A stretch of DNA of 64,000 nucleotides from Carya illinoinensis (GCF_018687715.1 NC_056762.1:19709364-19773363), one strand, 5' to 3'; positions 32,391 through 43,956 are shown, numbered from the stretch's first letter. A program made the numbers and translations. The notes: generated by a model from the sequence alone, not told the origin.

Positions 32391-32509
32391 GGGTGCGATC
32401 ATACCAGCACTAATGCACCGGATCCCATCAGAACTCCGCAGTTAAGCGTGCTTGGGCGAGAGTAGTACTAGGATGGGTGACCTCCTGGGAAGTCCTCGTG
32501 TTGCACCCC
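32391..32509 (+). rRNA. 5S rRNA gene 107 (D unit)
   Basis: D unit, 308 bp; consensus gene. Confidence 0.97.
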
Positions 32510-32698
32510 CCCTTTTTATTTTTACCGCATCTCCGGTCGGATGGACCGGAACGACAACCGGGCAATGGATTCTTAGGAAAATCGCACCGACCCCATCGCG
32601 TAGCAATGGGTATCGATCAGATCGCCGGTTGGCATGGGATAGGCATGGTGCGGCTAGGTCGTAATAGGATTATATTAGTTTTTCGCTGGTAGCATGAT

Positions 32699-32817
32699 GG
32701 GTGCGATCATACCAGCACTAATGCACCGGATCCCATCAGAACTCCGCAGTTAAGCGTGCTTGGGCGAGAGTAGTACTAGGATGGGTGACCTCCTGGGAAG
32801 TCCTCGTGTTGCACCCC
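32699..32817 (+). rRNA. 5S rRNA gene 108 (S unit)
   Basis: S unit, 297 bp, GCGGGTAGG variant; consensus gene. Confidence 0.97.
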
Positions 32818-32995
32818 CCCTTTTTATTTTTACCGCATCTCCGGTCGGATGGACCGGAACGACAACCGGGCAATGGATTCTTAGGAAAATCGCACCGACC
32901 CCATCGCTATCAATCAGATCGCCAGTTGGCATGGGATAGGCAGGGTGCGGGTAGGTCGTAATAGGATTATATTAGTTTTTCGCTGGTAGCATGAT

Positions 32996-33114
32996 GGGTG
33001 CGATCATACCAGCACTAATGCACCGGATCCCATCAGAACTCCGCAGTTAAGCGCGCTTGGGCGAGAGTAGTACTAGGATGGGTGACCTCCTGGGAAGTCC
33101 TCGTGTTGCACCCC
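32996..33114 (+). rRNA. 5S rRNA gene 109 (D unit)
   Basis: D unit, 308 bp; T59C. Confidence 0.97.
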
Positions 33115-33303
33115 CCCTTTTTATTTTTACCGCATCTCCGGTCGGATGGACCGGAACGACAACCGGGCAATGGATTCTTAGGAAAATCGCACCGACCCCA
33201 TCGCGTAGCAATGGGTATCGATCAGATCGCCGGTTGGCATGGGATAGGCATGGTGCGGCTAGGTCGTAATAGGATTATATTAGTTTTTCGCTGGTAGCAT
33301 GAT

Positions 33304-33422
33304 GGGTGCGATCATAGCGGCACTAATGCACCGGATCCCATCAGAACTCCGCAGTTAAGCGTGCTTGGGCGAGAGTAGTACTAGGATGGGTGACCTCCTG
33401 GGAAGTCCTCGTGTTGCACCCC
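33304..33422 (+). rRNA. 5S rRNA gene 110 (D unit)
   Basis: D unit, 308 bp, G to T at 33452; C14G and A16G. Confidence 0.97.
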
Positions 33423-33611
33423 CCCTTTTTATTTTTACCGCATCTCCGGTCTGATGGACCGGAACGACAACCGGGCAATGGATTCTTAGGAAAATCGCAC
33501 CGACCCCATCGCGTAGCAATGGGTATCGATCAGATCGCCGGTTGGCATGGGATAGGCATGGTGCGGCTAGGTCGTAATAGGATTATATTAGTTTTTCGCT
33601 GGTAGCATGAT

Positions 33612-33730
33612 GGGTGCGATCATAGCGGCACTAATGCACCGGATCCCATCAGAACTCCGCAGTTAAGCGTGCTTGGGCGAGAGTAGTACTAGGATGGGTG
33701 ACCTCCTGGGAAGTCCTCGTGTTGCACCCC
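33612..33730 (+). rRNA. 5S rRNA gene 111 (S unit)
   Basis: S unit, 297 bp; C14G and A16G. Confidence 0.97.
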
Positions 33731-33908
33731 CCCTTTTTATTTTTACCGCATCTCCGGTCGGATGGACCGGAACGACAACCGGGCAATGGATTCTTAGGAA
33801 AATCGCACCGACCCCATCGCTATCAATCAGATCGCCAGTTGGCATGGGATAGGCAGGGTGCGGCTAGGTCGTAATAGGATTATATTAGTTTTTCGCTGGT
33901 AGCATGAT

Positions 33909-34027
33909 GGGTGCGATCATACCAGCACTAATGCACCGGATCCCATCAGAACTTCGCAGTTAAGCGTGCTTGGGCGAGAGTAGTACTAGGATGGGTGACC
34001 TCCTGGGAAGTCCTCGTGTTGCACCCC
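33909..34027 (+). rRNA. 5S rRNA gene 112 (A/S mosaic unit)
   Basis: 308 bp, same mosaic as unit 59; C46T. Confidence 0.97.
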
Positions 34028-34216
34028 CCCTTTTAATTTTTACCGCATCTCTGGTCGGATGGACCGGAACGAGAACCAGGGAATGGATTTTTAGGAAAAT
34101 CGCACCGACCCCATCGCGTAGCAATGGGTATCGATCAGATCGCCAGTTGGCATGGGATAGGCAGGGTGCGGCTAGGTCGTAATAGGATTATATTAGTTTT
34201 TCGCTGGTAGCATGAT

Positions 34217-34335
34217 GGGTGCGATCATACCAGCACTAATGCACCGGATCCCATCAGAACTCCGCAGTTAAGCGTGCTTGGGCGAGAGTAGTACTAGGAT
34301 GGGTGACCTCCTGGGAAGTCCTCGTGTTGCACCCC
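34217..34335 (+). rRNA. 5S rRNA gene 113 (A/F mosaic unit)
   Basis: 308 bp, same mosaic as unit 60; consensus gene. Confidence 0.97.
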
Positions 34336-34524
34336 CCCTTTTAATTTTTACCGCATCTCCGGTCGGATGGACCGGAACGAGAACCGGGCAATGGATTCTT
34401 AGGAAAATCGCACCGACCCCATCGCGTAGCAATGGGTATCGATCAGATCGCCGGTTGGCATGGGATAGGCAGGGTGCGGCTAGGTCGTAATAGGATTATA
34501 TTAGTTTTTCGCTGGTAGCATGAT

Positions 34525-34643
34525 GGGTGCGATCATACCAGCACTAATGCACCGGATCCCATCAGAACTCCGCAGTTAAGCGTGCTTGGGCGAGAGTAGT
34601 ACTAGGATGGGTGACCTCCTGGGAAGTCCTCGTGTTGCACCCC
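34525..34643 (+). rRNA. 5S rRNA gene 114 (D unit)
   Basis: D unit, 308 bp, ending in AATAAGATT; consensus gene. Confidence 0.97.
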
Positions 34644-34832
34644 CCCTTTTTATTTTTACCGCATCTCCGGTCGGATGGACCGGAACGACAACCGGGCAAT
34701 GGATTCTTAGGAAAATCGCACCGACCCCATCGCGTAGCAATGGGTATCGATCAGATCGCCGGTTGGCATGGGATAGGCATGGTGCGGCTAGGTCGTAATA
34801 AGATTATATTAGTTTTTCGCTGGTAGCATGAT

Positions 34833-34951
34833 GGGTGCGATCATACCAGCACTAATGCACCGGATCCCATCAGAACTCCGCAGTTAAGCGTGCTTGGGCG
34901 AGAGTAGTACTAGGATGGGTGACCTCCTGGGAAGTCCTCGTGTTGCACCCC
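34833..34951 (+). rRNA. 5S rRNA gene 115 (S unit)
   Basis: S unit, 297 bp; consensus gene with G to A at -32. Confidence 0.97.
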
Positions 34952-35129
34952 CCCTTTTTATTTTTACCGCATCTCCGGTCGGATGGACCGGAACGACAAC
35001 CGGGCAATGGATTCTTAGGAAAATCGCACCGACCCCATCGCTATCAATCAGATCGCCAGTTGGCATGGGATAGGCAGGGTGCGGCTAGGTCGTAATAGGA
35101 TTATATTAGTTTTTCGCTGGTAGCATGAT

Positions 35130-35248
35130 GGGTGCGATCATACCAGCACTAATGCACCGGATCCCATCAGAACTCCGCAGTTAAGCGTGCTTGGGCGAGA
35201 GTAGTACTAGGATGGGTGACCTCCTGGGAAGTCCTCGTGTTGCACCCC
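35130..35248 (+). rRNA. 5S rRNA gene 116 (A6 unit)
   Basis: A6 unit, 307 bp; consensus gene. Confidence 0.97.
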
Positions 35249-35436
35249 CCTTTTAATTTTTACCGCATCTCTGGTCGGATGGACCGGAACGAGAACCAGG
35301 GAATGGATTTTTAGGAAAATCGCACCGACCCCATCGCGTAGCAATGGGTATCGGTCAGATCGCCGGTTGGCATGAGATAGGCAGGGTGCGGCTAGGTCGT
35401 AATAGGATTATATTAGTTTTTCGCTGGTAGCATGAT

Positions 35437-35555
35437 GGGTGCGATCATACCAGCACTAATGCACCGGATCCCATCAGAACTCCGCAGTTAAGCGCGCTTG
35501 GGCGAGAGTAGTACTAGGATGGGTGACCTCCTGGGAAGTCCTCGTGTTGCACCCC
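35437..35555 (+). rRNA. 5S rRNA gene 117 (D unit)
   Basis: D unit, 308 bp; T59C. Confidence 0.97.
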
Positions 35556-35744
35556 CCCTTTTTATTTTTACCGCATCTCCGGTCGGATGGACCGGAACGA
35601 CAACCGGGCAATGGATTCTTAGGAAAATCGCACCGACCCCATCGCGTAGCAATGGGTATCGATCAGATCGCCGGTTGGCATGGGATAGGCATGGTGCGGC
35701 TAGGTCGTAATAGGATTATATTAGTTTTTCGCTGGTAGCATGAT

Positions 35745-35863
35745 GGGTGCGATCATACCAGCACTAATGCACCGGATCCCATCAGAACTCCGCAGTTAAG
35801 CGTGCTTGGGCGAGAGTAGTACTAGGATGGGTGACCTCCTGGGAAGTCCTCGTGTTGCACCCC
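35745..35863 (+). rRNA. 5S rRNA gene 118 (S unit)
   Basis: S unit, 297 bp; consensus gene. Confidence 0.97.
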
Positions 35864-36041
35864 CCCTTTTTATTTTTACCGCATCTCCGGTCGGATGGAC
35901 CGGAACGACAACCGGGCAATGGATTCTTAGGAAAATCGCACCGACCCCATCGCTATCAATCAGATCGCCAGTTGGCATGGGATAGGCAGGGTGCGGCTAG
36001 GTCGTAATAGGATTATATTAGTTTTTCGCTGGTAGCATGAT

Positions 36042-36160
36042 GGGTGCGATCATACCAGCACTAATGCACCGGATCCCATCAGAACTCCGCAGTTAAGCGT
36101 GCTTGGGCGAGAGTAGTACTAGGATGGGTGACCTCCTGGGAAGTCCTCGTGTTGCACCCC
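36042..36160 (+). rRNA. 5S rRNA gene 119 (A6 unit)
   Basis: A6 unit, 307 bp; consensus gene. Confidence 0.97.
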
Positions 36161-36348
36161 CCTTTTAATTTTTACCGCATCTCTGGTCGGATGGACCGGA
36201 ACGAGAACCAGGGAATGGATTTTTAGGAAAATCGCACCGACCCCATCGCGTAGCAATGGGTATCGGTCAGATCGCCGGTTGGCATGAGATAGGCAGGGTG
36301 CGGCTAGGTCGTAATAGGATTATATTAGTTTTTCGCTGGTAGCATGAT

Positions 36349-36467
36349 GGGTGCGATCATACCAGCACTAATGCACCGGATCCCATCAGAACTCCGCAGT
36401 TAAGCGCGCTTGGGCGAGAGTAGTACTAGGATGGGTGACCTCCTGGGAAGTCCTCGTGTTGCACCCC
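36349..36467 (+). rRNA. 5S rRNA gene 120 (D unit)
   Basis: D unit, 308 bp, GCAATTGG variant; T59C. Confidence 0.97.
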
Positions 36468-36656
36468 CCCTTTTTATTTTTACCGCATCTCCGGTCGGAT
36501 GGACCGGAACGACAACCGGGCAATGGATTCTTAGGAAAATCGCACCGACCCCATCGCGTAGCAATTGGTATCGATCAGATCGCCGGTTGGCATGGGATAG
36601 GCATGGTGCGGCTAGGTCGTAATAGGATTATATTAGTTTTTCGCTGGTAGCATGAT

Positions 36657-36775
36657 GGGTGCGATCATAGCGGCACTAATGCACCGGATCCCATCAGAAC
36701 TCCGCAGTTAAGCGTGCTTGGGCGAGAGTAGTACTAGGATGGGTGACCTCCTGGGAAGTCCTCGTGTTGCACCCC
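36657..36775 (+). rRNA. 5S rRNA gene 121 (S unit)
   Basis: S unit, 297 bp; C14G and A16G. Confidence 0.97.
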
Positions 36776-36953
36776 CCCTTTTTATTTTTACCGCATCTCC
36801 GGTCGGATGGACCGGAACGACAACCGGGCAATGGATTCTTAGGAAAATCGCACCGACCCCATCGCTATCAATCAGATCGCCGGTTGGCATGGGATAGGCA
36901 GGGTGCGGCTAGGTCGTAATAGGATTATATTAGTTTTTCGCTGGTAGCATGAT

Positions 36954-37072
36954 GGGTGCGATCATAGCGGCACTAATGCACCGGATCCCATCAGAACTCC
37001 GCAGTTAAGCGTGCTTGGGCGAGAGTAGTACTAGGATGGGTGACCTCCTGGGAAGTCCTCGTGTTGCACCCC
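36954..37072 (+). rRNA. 5S rRNA gene 122 (D unit)
   Basis: D unit, 308 bp, G to T at 37102 and private G to T at 37173; C14G and A16G. Confidence 0.97.
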
Positions 37073-37261
37073 CCCTTTTTATTTTTACCGCATCTCCGGT
37101 CTGATGGACCGGAACGACAACCGGGCAATGGATTCTTAGGAAAATCGCACCGACCCCATCGCGTAGCAATGGTTATCGATCAGATCGCCGGTTGGCATGG
37201 GATAGGCATGGTGCGGCTAGGTCGTAATAGGATTATATTAGTTTTTCGCTGGTAGCATGAT

Positions 37262-37380
37262 GGGTGCGATCATAGCGGCACTAATGCACCGGATCCCATC
37301 AGAACTCCGCAGTTAAGCGTGCTTGGGCGAGAGTAGTACTAGGATGGGTGACCTCCTGGGAAGTCCTCGTGTTGCACCCC
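37262..37380 (+). rRNA. 5S rRNA gene 123 (S unit)
   Basis: S unit, 297 bp; C14G and A16G. Confidence 0.97.
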
Positions 37381-37558
37381 CCCTTTTTATTTTTACCGCA
37401 TCTCCGGTCGGATGGACCGGAACGACAACCGGGCAATGGATTCTTAGGAAAATCGCACCGACCCCATCGCTATCAATCAGATCGCCAGTTGGCATGGGAT
37501 AGGCAGGGTGCGGCTAGGTCGTAATAGGATTATATTAGTTTTTCGCTGGTAGCATGAT

Positions 37559-37677
37559 GGGTGCGATCATACCAGCACTAATGCACCGGATCCCATCAGA
37601 ACTTCGCAGTTAAGCGTGCTTGGGCGAGAGTAGTACTAGGATGGGTGACCTCCTGGGAAGTCCTCGTGTTGCACCCC
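37559..37677 (+). rRNA. 5S rRNA gene 124 (A/S mosaic unit)
   Basis: 308 bp, same mosaic as unit 59; C46T. Confidence 0.97.
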
Positions 37678-37866
37678 CCCTTTTAATTTTTACCGCATCT
37701 CTGGTCGGATGGACCGGAACGAGAACCAGGGAATGGATTTTTAGGAAAATCGCACCGACCCCATCGCGTAGCAATGGGTATCGATCAGATCGCCAGTTGG
37801 CATGGGATAGGCAGGGTGCGGCTAGGTCGTAATAGGATTATATTAGTTTTTCGCTGGTAGCATGAT

Positions 37867-37985
37867 GGGTGCGATCATACCAGCACTAATGCACCGGATC
37901 CCATCAGAACTCCGCAGTTAAGCGTGCTTGGGCGAGAGTAGTACTAGGATGGGTGACCTCCTGGGAAGTCCTCGTGTTGCACCCC
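37867..37985 (+). rRNA. 5S rRNA gene 125 (A/F mosaic unit)
   Basis: 308 bp, same mosaic as unit 60; consensus gene. Confidence 0.97.
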
Positions 37986-38174
37986 CCCTTTTAATTTTTA
38001 CCGCATCTCCGGTCGGATGGACCGGAACGAGAACCGGGCAATGGATTCTTAGGAAAATCGCACCGACCCCATCGCGTAGCAATGGGTATCGATCAGATCG
38101 CCGGTTGGCATGGGATAGGCAGGGTGCGGCTAGGTCGTAATAGGATTATATTAGTTTTTCGCTGGTAGCATGAT

Positions 38175-38293
38175 GGGTGCGATCATACCAGCACTAATGC
38201 ACCGGATCCCATCAGAACTCCGCAGTTAAGCGTGCTTGGGCGAGAGTAGTACTAGGATGGGTGACCTCCTGGGAAGTCCTCGTGTTGCACCCC
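38175..38293 (+). rRNA. 5S rRNA gene 126 (D unit)
   Basis: D unit, 308 bp, ending in AATAAGATT; consensus gene. Confidence 0.97.
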
Positions 38294-38482
38294 CCCTTTT
38301 TATTTTTACCGCATCTCCGGTCGGATGGACCGGAACGACAACCGGGCAATGGATTCTTAGGAAAATCGCACCGACCCCATCGCGTAGCAATGGGTATCGA
38401 TCAGATCGCCGGTTGGCATGGGATAGGCATGGTGCGGCTAGGTCGTAATAAGATTATATTAGTTTTTCGCTGGTAGCATGAT

Positions 38483-38601
38483 GGGTGCGATCATACCAGC
38501 ACTAATGCACCGGATCCCATCAGAACTCCGCAGTTAAGCGTGCTTGGGCGAGAGTAGTACTAGGATGGGTGACCTCCTGGGAAGTCCTCGTGTTGCACCC
38601 C
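38483..38601 (+). rRNA. 5S rRNA gene 127 (S unit)
   Basis: S unit, 297 bp; consensus gene with G to A at -32. Confidence 0.97.
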
Positions 38602-38779
38602 CCCTTTTTATTTTTACCGCATCTCCGGTCGGATGGACCGGAACGACAACCGGGCAATGGATTCTTAGGAAAATCGCACCGACCCCATCGCTATCAATCA
38701 GATCGCCAGTTGGCATGGGATAGGCAGGGTGCGGCTAGGTCGTAATAGGATTATATTAGTTTTTCGCTGGTAGCATGAT

Positions 38780-38898
38780 GGGTGCGATCATACCAGCACT
38801 AATGCACCGGATCCCATCAGAACTCCGCAGTTAAGCGTGCTTGGGCGAGAGTAGTACTAGGATGGGTGACCTCCTGGGAAGTCCTCGTGTTGCACCCC
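38780..38898 (+). rRNA. 5S rRNA gene 128 (A6 unit)
   Basis: A6 unit, 307 bp; consensus gene. Confidence 0.97.
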
Positions 38899-39086
38899 CC
38901 TTTTAATTTTTACCGCATCTCTGGTCGGATGGACCGGAACGAGAACCAGGGAATGGATTTTTAGGAAAATCGCACCGACCCCATCGCGTAGCAATGGGTA
39001 TCGGTCAGATCGCCGGTTGGCATGAGATAGGCAGGGTGCGGCTAGGTCGTAATAGGATTATATTAGTTTTTCGCTGGTAGCATGAT

Positions 39087-39205
39087 GGGTGCGATCATAC
39101 CAGCACTAATGCACCGGATCCCATCAGAACTCCGCAGTTAAGCGCGCTTGGGCGAGAGTAGTACTAGGATGGGTGACCTCCTGGGAAGTCCTCGTGTTGC
39201 ACCCC
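39087..39205 (+). rRNA. 5S rRNA gene 129 (D unit)
   Basis: D unit, 308 bp; T59C. Confidence 0.97.
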
Positions 39206-39394
39206 CCCTTTTTATTTTTACCGCATCTCCGGTCGGATGGACCGGAACGACAACCGGGCAATGGATTCTTAGGAAAATCGCACCGACCCCATCGCGTAGC
39301 AATGGGTATCGATCAGATCGCCGGTTGGCATGGGATAGGCATGGTGCGGCTAGGTCGTAATAGGATTATATTAGTTTTTCGCTGGTAGCATGAT

Positions 39395-39513
39395 GGGTGC
39401 GATCATACCAGCACTAATGCACCGGATCCCATCAGAACTCCGCAGTTAAGCGTGCTTGGGCGAGAGTAGTACTAGGATGGGTGACCTCCTGGGAAGTCCT
39501 CGTGTTGCACCCC
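39395..39513 (+). rRNA. 5S rRNA gene 130 (S unit)
   Basis: S unit, 297 bp; consensus gene. Confidence 0.97.
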
Positions 39514-39691
39514 CCCTTTTTATTTTTACCGCATCTCCGGTCGGATGGACCGGAACGACAACCGGGCAATGGATTCTTAGGAAAATCGCACCGACCCCAT
39601 CGCTATCAATCAGATCGCCAGTTGGCATGGGATAGGCAGGGTGCGGCTAGGTCGTAATAGGATTATATTAGTTTTTCGCTGGTAGCATGAT

Positions 39692-39810
39692 GGGTGCGAT
39701 CATACCAGCACTAATGCACCGGATCCCATCAGAACTCCGCAGTTAAGCGTGCTTGGGCGAGAGTAGTACTAGGATGGGTGACCTCCTGGGAAGTCCTCGT
39801 GTTGCACCCC
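39692..39810 (+). rRNA. 5S rRNA gene 131 (A6 unit)
   Basis: A6 unit, 307 bp, with D-like ATCGATCAG (A at 39916); consensus gene. Confidence 0.97.
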
Positions 39811-39998
39811 CCTTTTAATTTTTACCGCATCTCTGGTCGGATGGACCGGAACGAGAACCAGGGAATGGATTTTTAGGAAAATCGCACCGACCCCATCGCG
39901 TAGCAATGGGTATCGATCAGATCGCCGGTTGGCATGAGATAGGCAGGGTGCGGCTAGGTCGTAATAGGATTATATTAGTTTTTCGCTGGTAGCATGAT

Positions 39999-40117
39999 GG
40001 GTGCGATCATACCAGCACTAATGCACCGGATCCCATCAGAACTCCGCAGTTAAGCGCGCTTGGGCGAGAGTAGTACTAGGATGGGTGACCTCCTGGGAAG
40101 TCCTCGTGTTGCACCCC
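39999..40117 (+). rRNA. 5S rRNA gene 132 (D unit)
   Basis: D unit, 308 bp, GCAATTGG variant; T59C. Confidence 0.97.
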
Positions 40118-40306
40118 CCCTTTTTATTTTTACCGCATCTCCGGTCGGATGGACCGGAACGACAACCGGGCAATGGATTCTTAGGAAAATCGCACCGACC
40201 CCATCGCGTAGCAATTGGTATCGATCAGATCGCCGGTTGGCATGGGATAGGCATGGTGCGGCTAGGTCGTAATAGGATTATATTAGTTTTTCGCTGGTAG
40301 CATGAT

Positions 40307-40425
40307 GGGTGCGATCATAGCGGCACTAATGCACCGGATCCCATCAGAACTCCGCAGTTAAGCGTGCTTGGGCGAGAGTAGTACTAGGATGGGTGACCTC
40401 CTGGGAAGTCCTCGTGTTGCACCCC
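40307..40425 (+). rRNA. 5S rRNA gene 133 (S unit)
   Basis: S unit, 297 bp; C14G and A16G. Confidence 0.97.
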
Positions 40426-40603
40426 CCCTTTTTATTTTTACCGCATCTCCGGTCGGATGGACCGGAACGACAACCGGGCAATGGATTCTTAGGAAAATCG
40501 CACCGACCCCATCGCTATCAATCAGATCGCCGGTTGGCATGGGATAGGCAGGGTGCGGCTAGGTCGTAATAGGATTATATTAGTTTTTCGCTGGTAGCAT
40601 GAT

Positions 40604-40722
40604 GGGTGCGATCATACCAGCACTAATGCACCGGATCCCATCAGAACTCCGCAGTTAAGCGTGCTTGGGCGAGAGTAGTACTAGGATGGGTGACCTCCTG
40701 GGAAGTCCTCGTGTTGCACCCC
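40604..40722 (+). rRNA. 5S rRNA gene 134 (A7 unit)
   Basis: A7 unit, 308 bp; consensus gene. Confidence 0.97.
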
Positions 40723-40911
40723 CCCTTTTAATTTTTACCGCATCTCTGGTCGGATGGACCGGAACGAGAACCAGGGAATGGATTTTTAGGAAAATCGCAC
40801 CGACCCCATCGCGTAGCAATGGGTATCGGTCAGATCGCCGGTTGGCATGAGATAGGCAGGGTGCGGCTAGGTCGTAATAGGATTATATTAGTTTTTCGCT
40901 GGTAGCATGAT

Positions 40912-41030
40912 GGGTGCGATCATACCAGCACTAATGCACTGGATCCCATCAGAACTTCGCAGTTAAGCGTGCTTGGGCGAGAGTAGTACTAGGATGGGTG
41001 ACCTCCTGGGAAGTCCTCGTGTTGCACCCC
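40912..41030 (+). rRNA. 5S rRNA gene 135 (S unit)
   Basis: S unit, 297 bp; C29T and C46T. Confidence 0.97.
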
Positions 41031-41208
41031 CCCTTTTTATTTTTACCGCATCTCCGGTCGGATGGACCGGAACGACAACCGGGCAATGGATTCTTAGGAA
41101 AATCGCACCGACCCCATCGCTATCAATCAGATCGCCAGTTGGCATGGGATAGGCAGGGTGCGGCTAGGTCGTAATAGGATTATATTAGTTTTTCGCTGGT
41201 AGCATGAT

Positions 41209-41327
41209 GGGTGCGATCATACCAGCACTAATGCACCGGATCCCATCAGAACTCCGCAGTTAAGCGTGCTTGGGCGAGAGTAGTACTAGGATGGGTGACC
41301 TCCTGGGAAGTCCTCGTGTTGCACCCC
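41209..41327 (+). rRNA. 5S rRNA gene 136 (A7 unit)
   Basis: A7 unit, 308 bp; consensus gene. Confidence 0.97.
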
Positions 41328-41516
41328 CCCTTTTAATTTTTACCGCATCTCTGGTCGGATGGACCGGAACGAGAACCAGGGAATGGATTTTTAGGAAAAT
41401 CGCACCGACCCCATCGCGTAGCAATGGGTATCGGTCAGATCGCCGGTTGGCATGAGATAGGCAGGGTGCGGCTAGGTCGTAATAGGATTATATTAGTTTT
41501 TCGCTGGTAGCATGAT

Positions 41517-41635
41517 GGGTGCGATCATACCAGCACTAATGCACCGGATCCCATCAGAACTCCGCAGTTAAGCGTGCTTGGGCGAGAGTAGTACTAGGAT
41601 GGGTGACCTCCTGGGAAGTCCTCGTGTTGCACCCC
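41517..41635 (+). rRNA. 5S rRNA gene 137 (D unit)
   Basis: D unit, 308 bp; consensus gene. Confidence 0.97.
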
Positions 41636-41824
41636 CCCTTTTTATTTTTACCGCATCTCCGGTCGGATGGACCGGAACGACAACCGGGCAATGGATTCTT
41701 AGGAAAATCGCACCGACCCCATCGCGTAGCAATGGGTATCGATCAGATCGCCGGTTGGCATGGGATAGGCATGGTGCGGCTAGGTCGTAATAGGATTATA
41801 TTAGTTTTTCGCTGGTAGCATGAT

Positions 41825-41943
41825 GGGTGCGATCATACCAGCACTAATGCACCGGATCCCATCAGAACTCCGCAGTTAAGCGTGCTTGGGCGAGAGTAGT
41901 ACTAGGATGGGTGACCTCCTGGGAAGTCCTCGTGTTGCACCCC
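41825..41943 (+). rRNA. 5S rRNA gene 138 (S unit)
   Basis: S unit, 297 bp, GCGGGTAGG variant; consensus gene. Confidence 0.97.
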
Positions 41944-42121
41944 CCCTTTTTATTTTTACCGCATCTCCGGTCGGATGGACCGGAACGACAACCGGGCAAT
42001 GGATTCTTAGGAAAATCGCACCGACCCCATCGCTATCAATCAGATCGCCAGTTGGCATGGGATAGGCAGGGTGCGGGTAGGTCGTAATAGGATTATATTA
42101 GTTTTTCGCTGGTAGCATGAT

Positions 42122-42240
42122 GGGTGCGATCATACCAGCACTAATGCACCGGATCCCATCAGAACTCCGCAGTTAAGCGTGCTTGGGCGAGAGTAGTACT
42201 AGGATGGGTGACCTCCTGGGAAGTCCTCGTGTTGCACCCC
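42122..42240 (+). rRNA. 5S rRNA gene 139 (A6 unit)
   Basis: A6 unit, 307 bp; consensus gene. Confidence 0.97.
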
Positions 42241-42428
42241 CCTTTTAATTTTTACCGCATCTCTGGTCGGATGGACCGGAACGAGAACCAGGGAATGGAT
42301 TTTTAGGAAAATCGCACCGACCCCATCGCGTAGCAATGGGTATCGGTCAGATCGCCGGTTGGCATGAGATAGGCAGGGTGCGGCTAGGTCGTAATAGGAT
42401 TATATTAGTTTTTCGCTGGTAGCATGAT

Positions 42429-42547
42429 GGGTGCGATCATACCAGCACTAATGCACCGGATCCCATCAGAACTCCGCAGTTAAGCGCGCTTGGGCGAGAG
42501 TAGTACTAGGATGGGTGACCTCCTGGGAAGTCCTCGTGTTGCACCCC
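42429..42547 (+). rRNA. 5S rRNA gene 140 (D unit)
   Basis: D unit, 308 bp; T59C. Confidence 0.97.
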
Positions 42548-42736
42548 CCCTTTTTATTTTTACCGCATCTCCGGTCGGATGGACCGGAACGACAACCGGG
42601 CAATGGATTCTTAGGAAAATCGCACCGACCCCATCGCGTAGCAATGGGTATCGATCAGATCGCCGGTTGGCATGGGATAGGCATGGTGCGGCTAGGTCGT
42701 AATAGGATTATATTAGTTTTTCGCTGGTAGCATGAT

Positions 42737-42855
42737 GGGTGCGATCATAGCGGCACTAATGCACCGGATCCCATCAGAACTCCGCAGTTAAGCGTGCTTG
42801 GGCGAGAGTAGTACTAGGATGGGTGACCTCCTGGGAAGTCCTCGTGTTGCACCCC
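42737..42855 (+). rRNA. 5S rRNA gene 141 (A7 unit)
   Basis: A7 unit, 308 bp; C14G and A16G, the only A-class gene with them. Confidence 0.97.
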
Positions 42856-43044
42856 CCCTTTTAATTTTTACCGCATCTCTGGTCGGATGGACCGGAACGA
42901 GAACCAGGGAATGGATTTTTAGGAAAATCGCACCGACCCCATCGCGTAGCAATGGGTATCGGTCAGATCGCCGGTTGGCATGAGATAGGCAGGGTGCGGC
43001 TAGGTCGTAATAGGATTATATTAGTTTTTCGCTGGTAGCATGAT

Positions 43045-43163
43045 GGGTGCGATCATACCAGCACTAATGCACCGGATCCCATCAGAACTCCGCAGTTAAG
43101 CGTGCTTGGGCGAGAGTAGTACTAGGATGGGTGACCTCCTGGGAAGTCCTCGTGTTGCACCCC
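43045..43163 (+). rRNA. 5S rRNA gene 142 (D unit)
   Basis: D unit, 308 bp; consensus gene. Confidence 0.97.
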
Positions 43164-43352
43164 CCCTTTTTATTTTTACCGCATCTCCGGTCGGATGGAC
43201 CGGAACGACAACCGGGCAATGGATTCTTAGGAAAATCGCACCGACCCCATCGCGTAGCAATGGGTATCGATCAGATCGCCGGTTGGCATGGGATAGGCAT
43301 GGTGCGGCTAGGTCGTAATAGGATTATATTAGTTTTTCGCTGGTAGCATGAT

Positions 43353-43471
43353 GGGTGCGATCATACCAGCACTAATGCACCGGATCCCATCAGAACTCCG
43401 CAGTTAAGCGTGCTTGGGCGAGAGTAGTACTAGGATGGGTGACCTCCTGGGAAGTCCTCGTGTTGCACCCC
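43353..43471 (+). rRNA. 5S rRNA gene 143 (S unit)
   Basis: S unit, 297 bp, GCGGGTAGG variant; consensus gene. Confidence 0.97.
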
Positions 43472-43649
43472 CCCTTTTTATTTTTACCGCATCTCCGGTC
43501 GGATGGACCGGAACGACAACCGGGCAATGGATTCTTAGGAAAATCGCACCGACCCCATCGCTATCAATCAGATCGCCAGTTGGCATGGGATAGGCAGGGT
43601 GCGGGTAGGTCGTAATAGGATTATATTAGTTTTTCGCTGGTAGCATGAT

Positions 43650-43768
43650 GGGTGCGATCATACCAGCACTAATGCACCGGATCCCATCAGAACTCCGCAG
43701 TTAAGCGTGCTTGGGCGAGAGTAGTACTAGGATGGGTGACCTCCTGGGAAGTCCTCGTGTTGCACCCC
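43650..43768 (+). rRNA. 5S rRNA gene 144 (A6 unit)
   Basis: A6 unit, 307 bp; consensus gene. Confidence 0.97.
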
Positions 43769-43956
43769 CCTTTTAATTTTTACCGCATCTCTGGTCGGAT
43801 GGACCGGAACGAGAACCAGGGAATGGATTTTTAGGAAAATCGCACCGACCCCATCGCGTAGCAATGGGTATCGGTCAGATCGCCGGTTGGCATGAGATAG
43901 GCAGGGTGCGGCTAGGTCGTAATAGGATTATATTAGTTTTTCGCTGGTAGCATGAT

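Larger units (their letters stand above)
31478..36953 (+). repeat. 18-unit block, copy 2 (units 104-121)
   Basis: This is the partner of 15345-20820 at a constant offset of 16133 bp. Its last 12 units are duplicated again immediately downstream. Confidence 0.85.
33304..36953 (+). repeat. 12-unit tandem duplication, copy 1 (units 110-121)
   Basis: A 3650 bp block of classes D S A A D S A6 D S A6 D S is followed directly by a second copy. Both begin with the CTGATGG unit (33452 and 37102). A third copy is at 17171-20820. Confidence 0.92.
36954..40603 (+). repeat. 12-unit tandem duplication, copy 2 (units 122-133)
   Basis: This directly abuts copy 1 at an offset of exactly 3650 bp. Differences noticed are G to T at 37173 and G to A at 39916, so the copies are nearly but not fully identical. 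Confidence 0.92.
41209..42736 (+). repeat. 5-unit tandem duplication, copy 1 (units 136-140)
   Basis: The order A7 D S A6 D spans 1528 bp and is repeated directly. Both S units carry GCGGGTAGG and both final D genes T59C. Confidence 0.9.
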
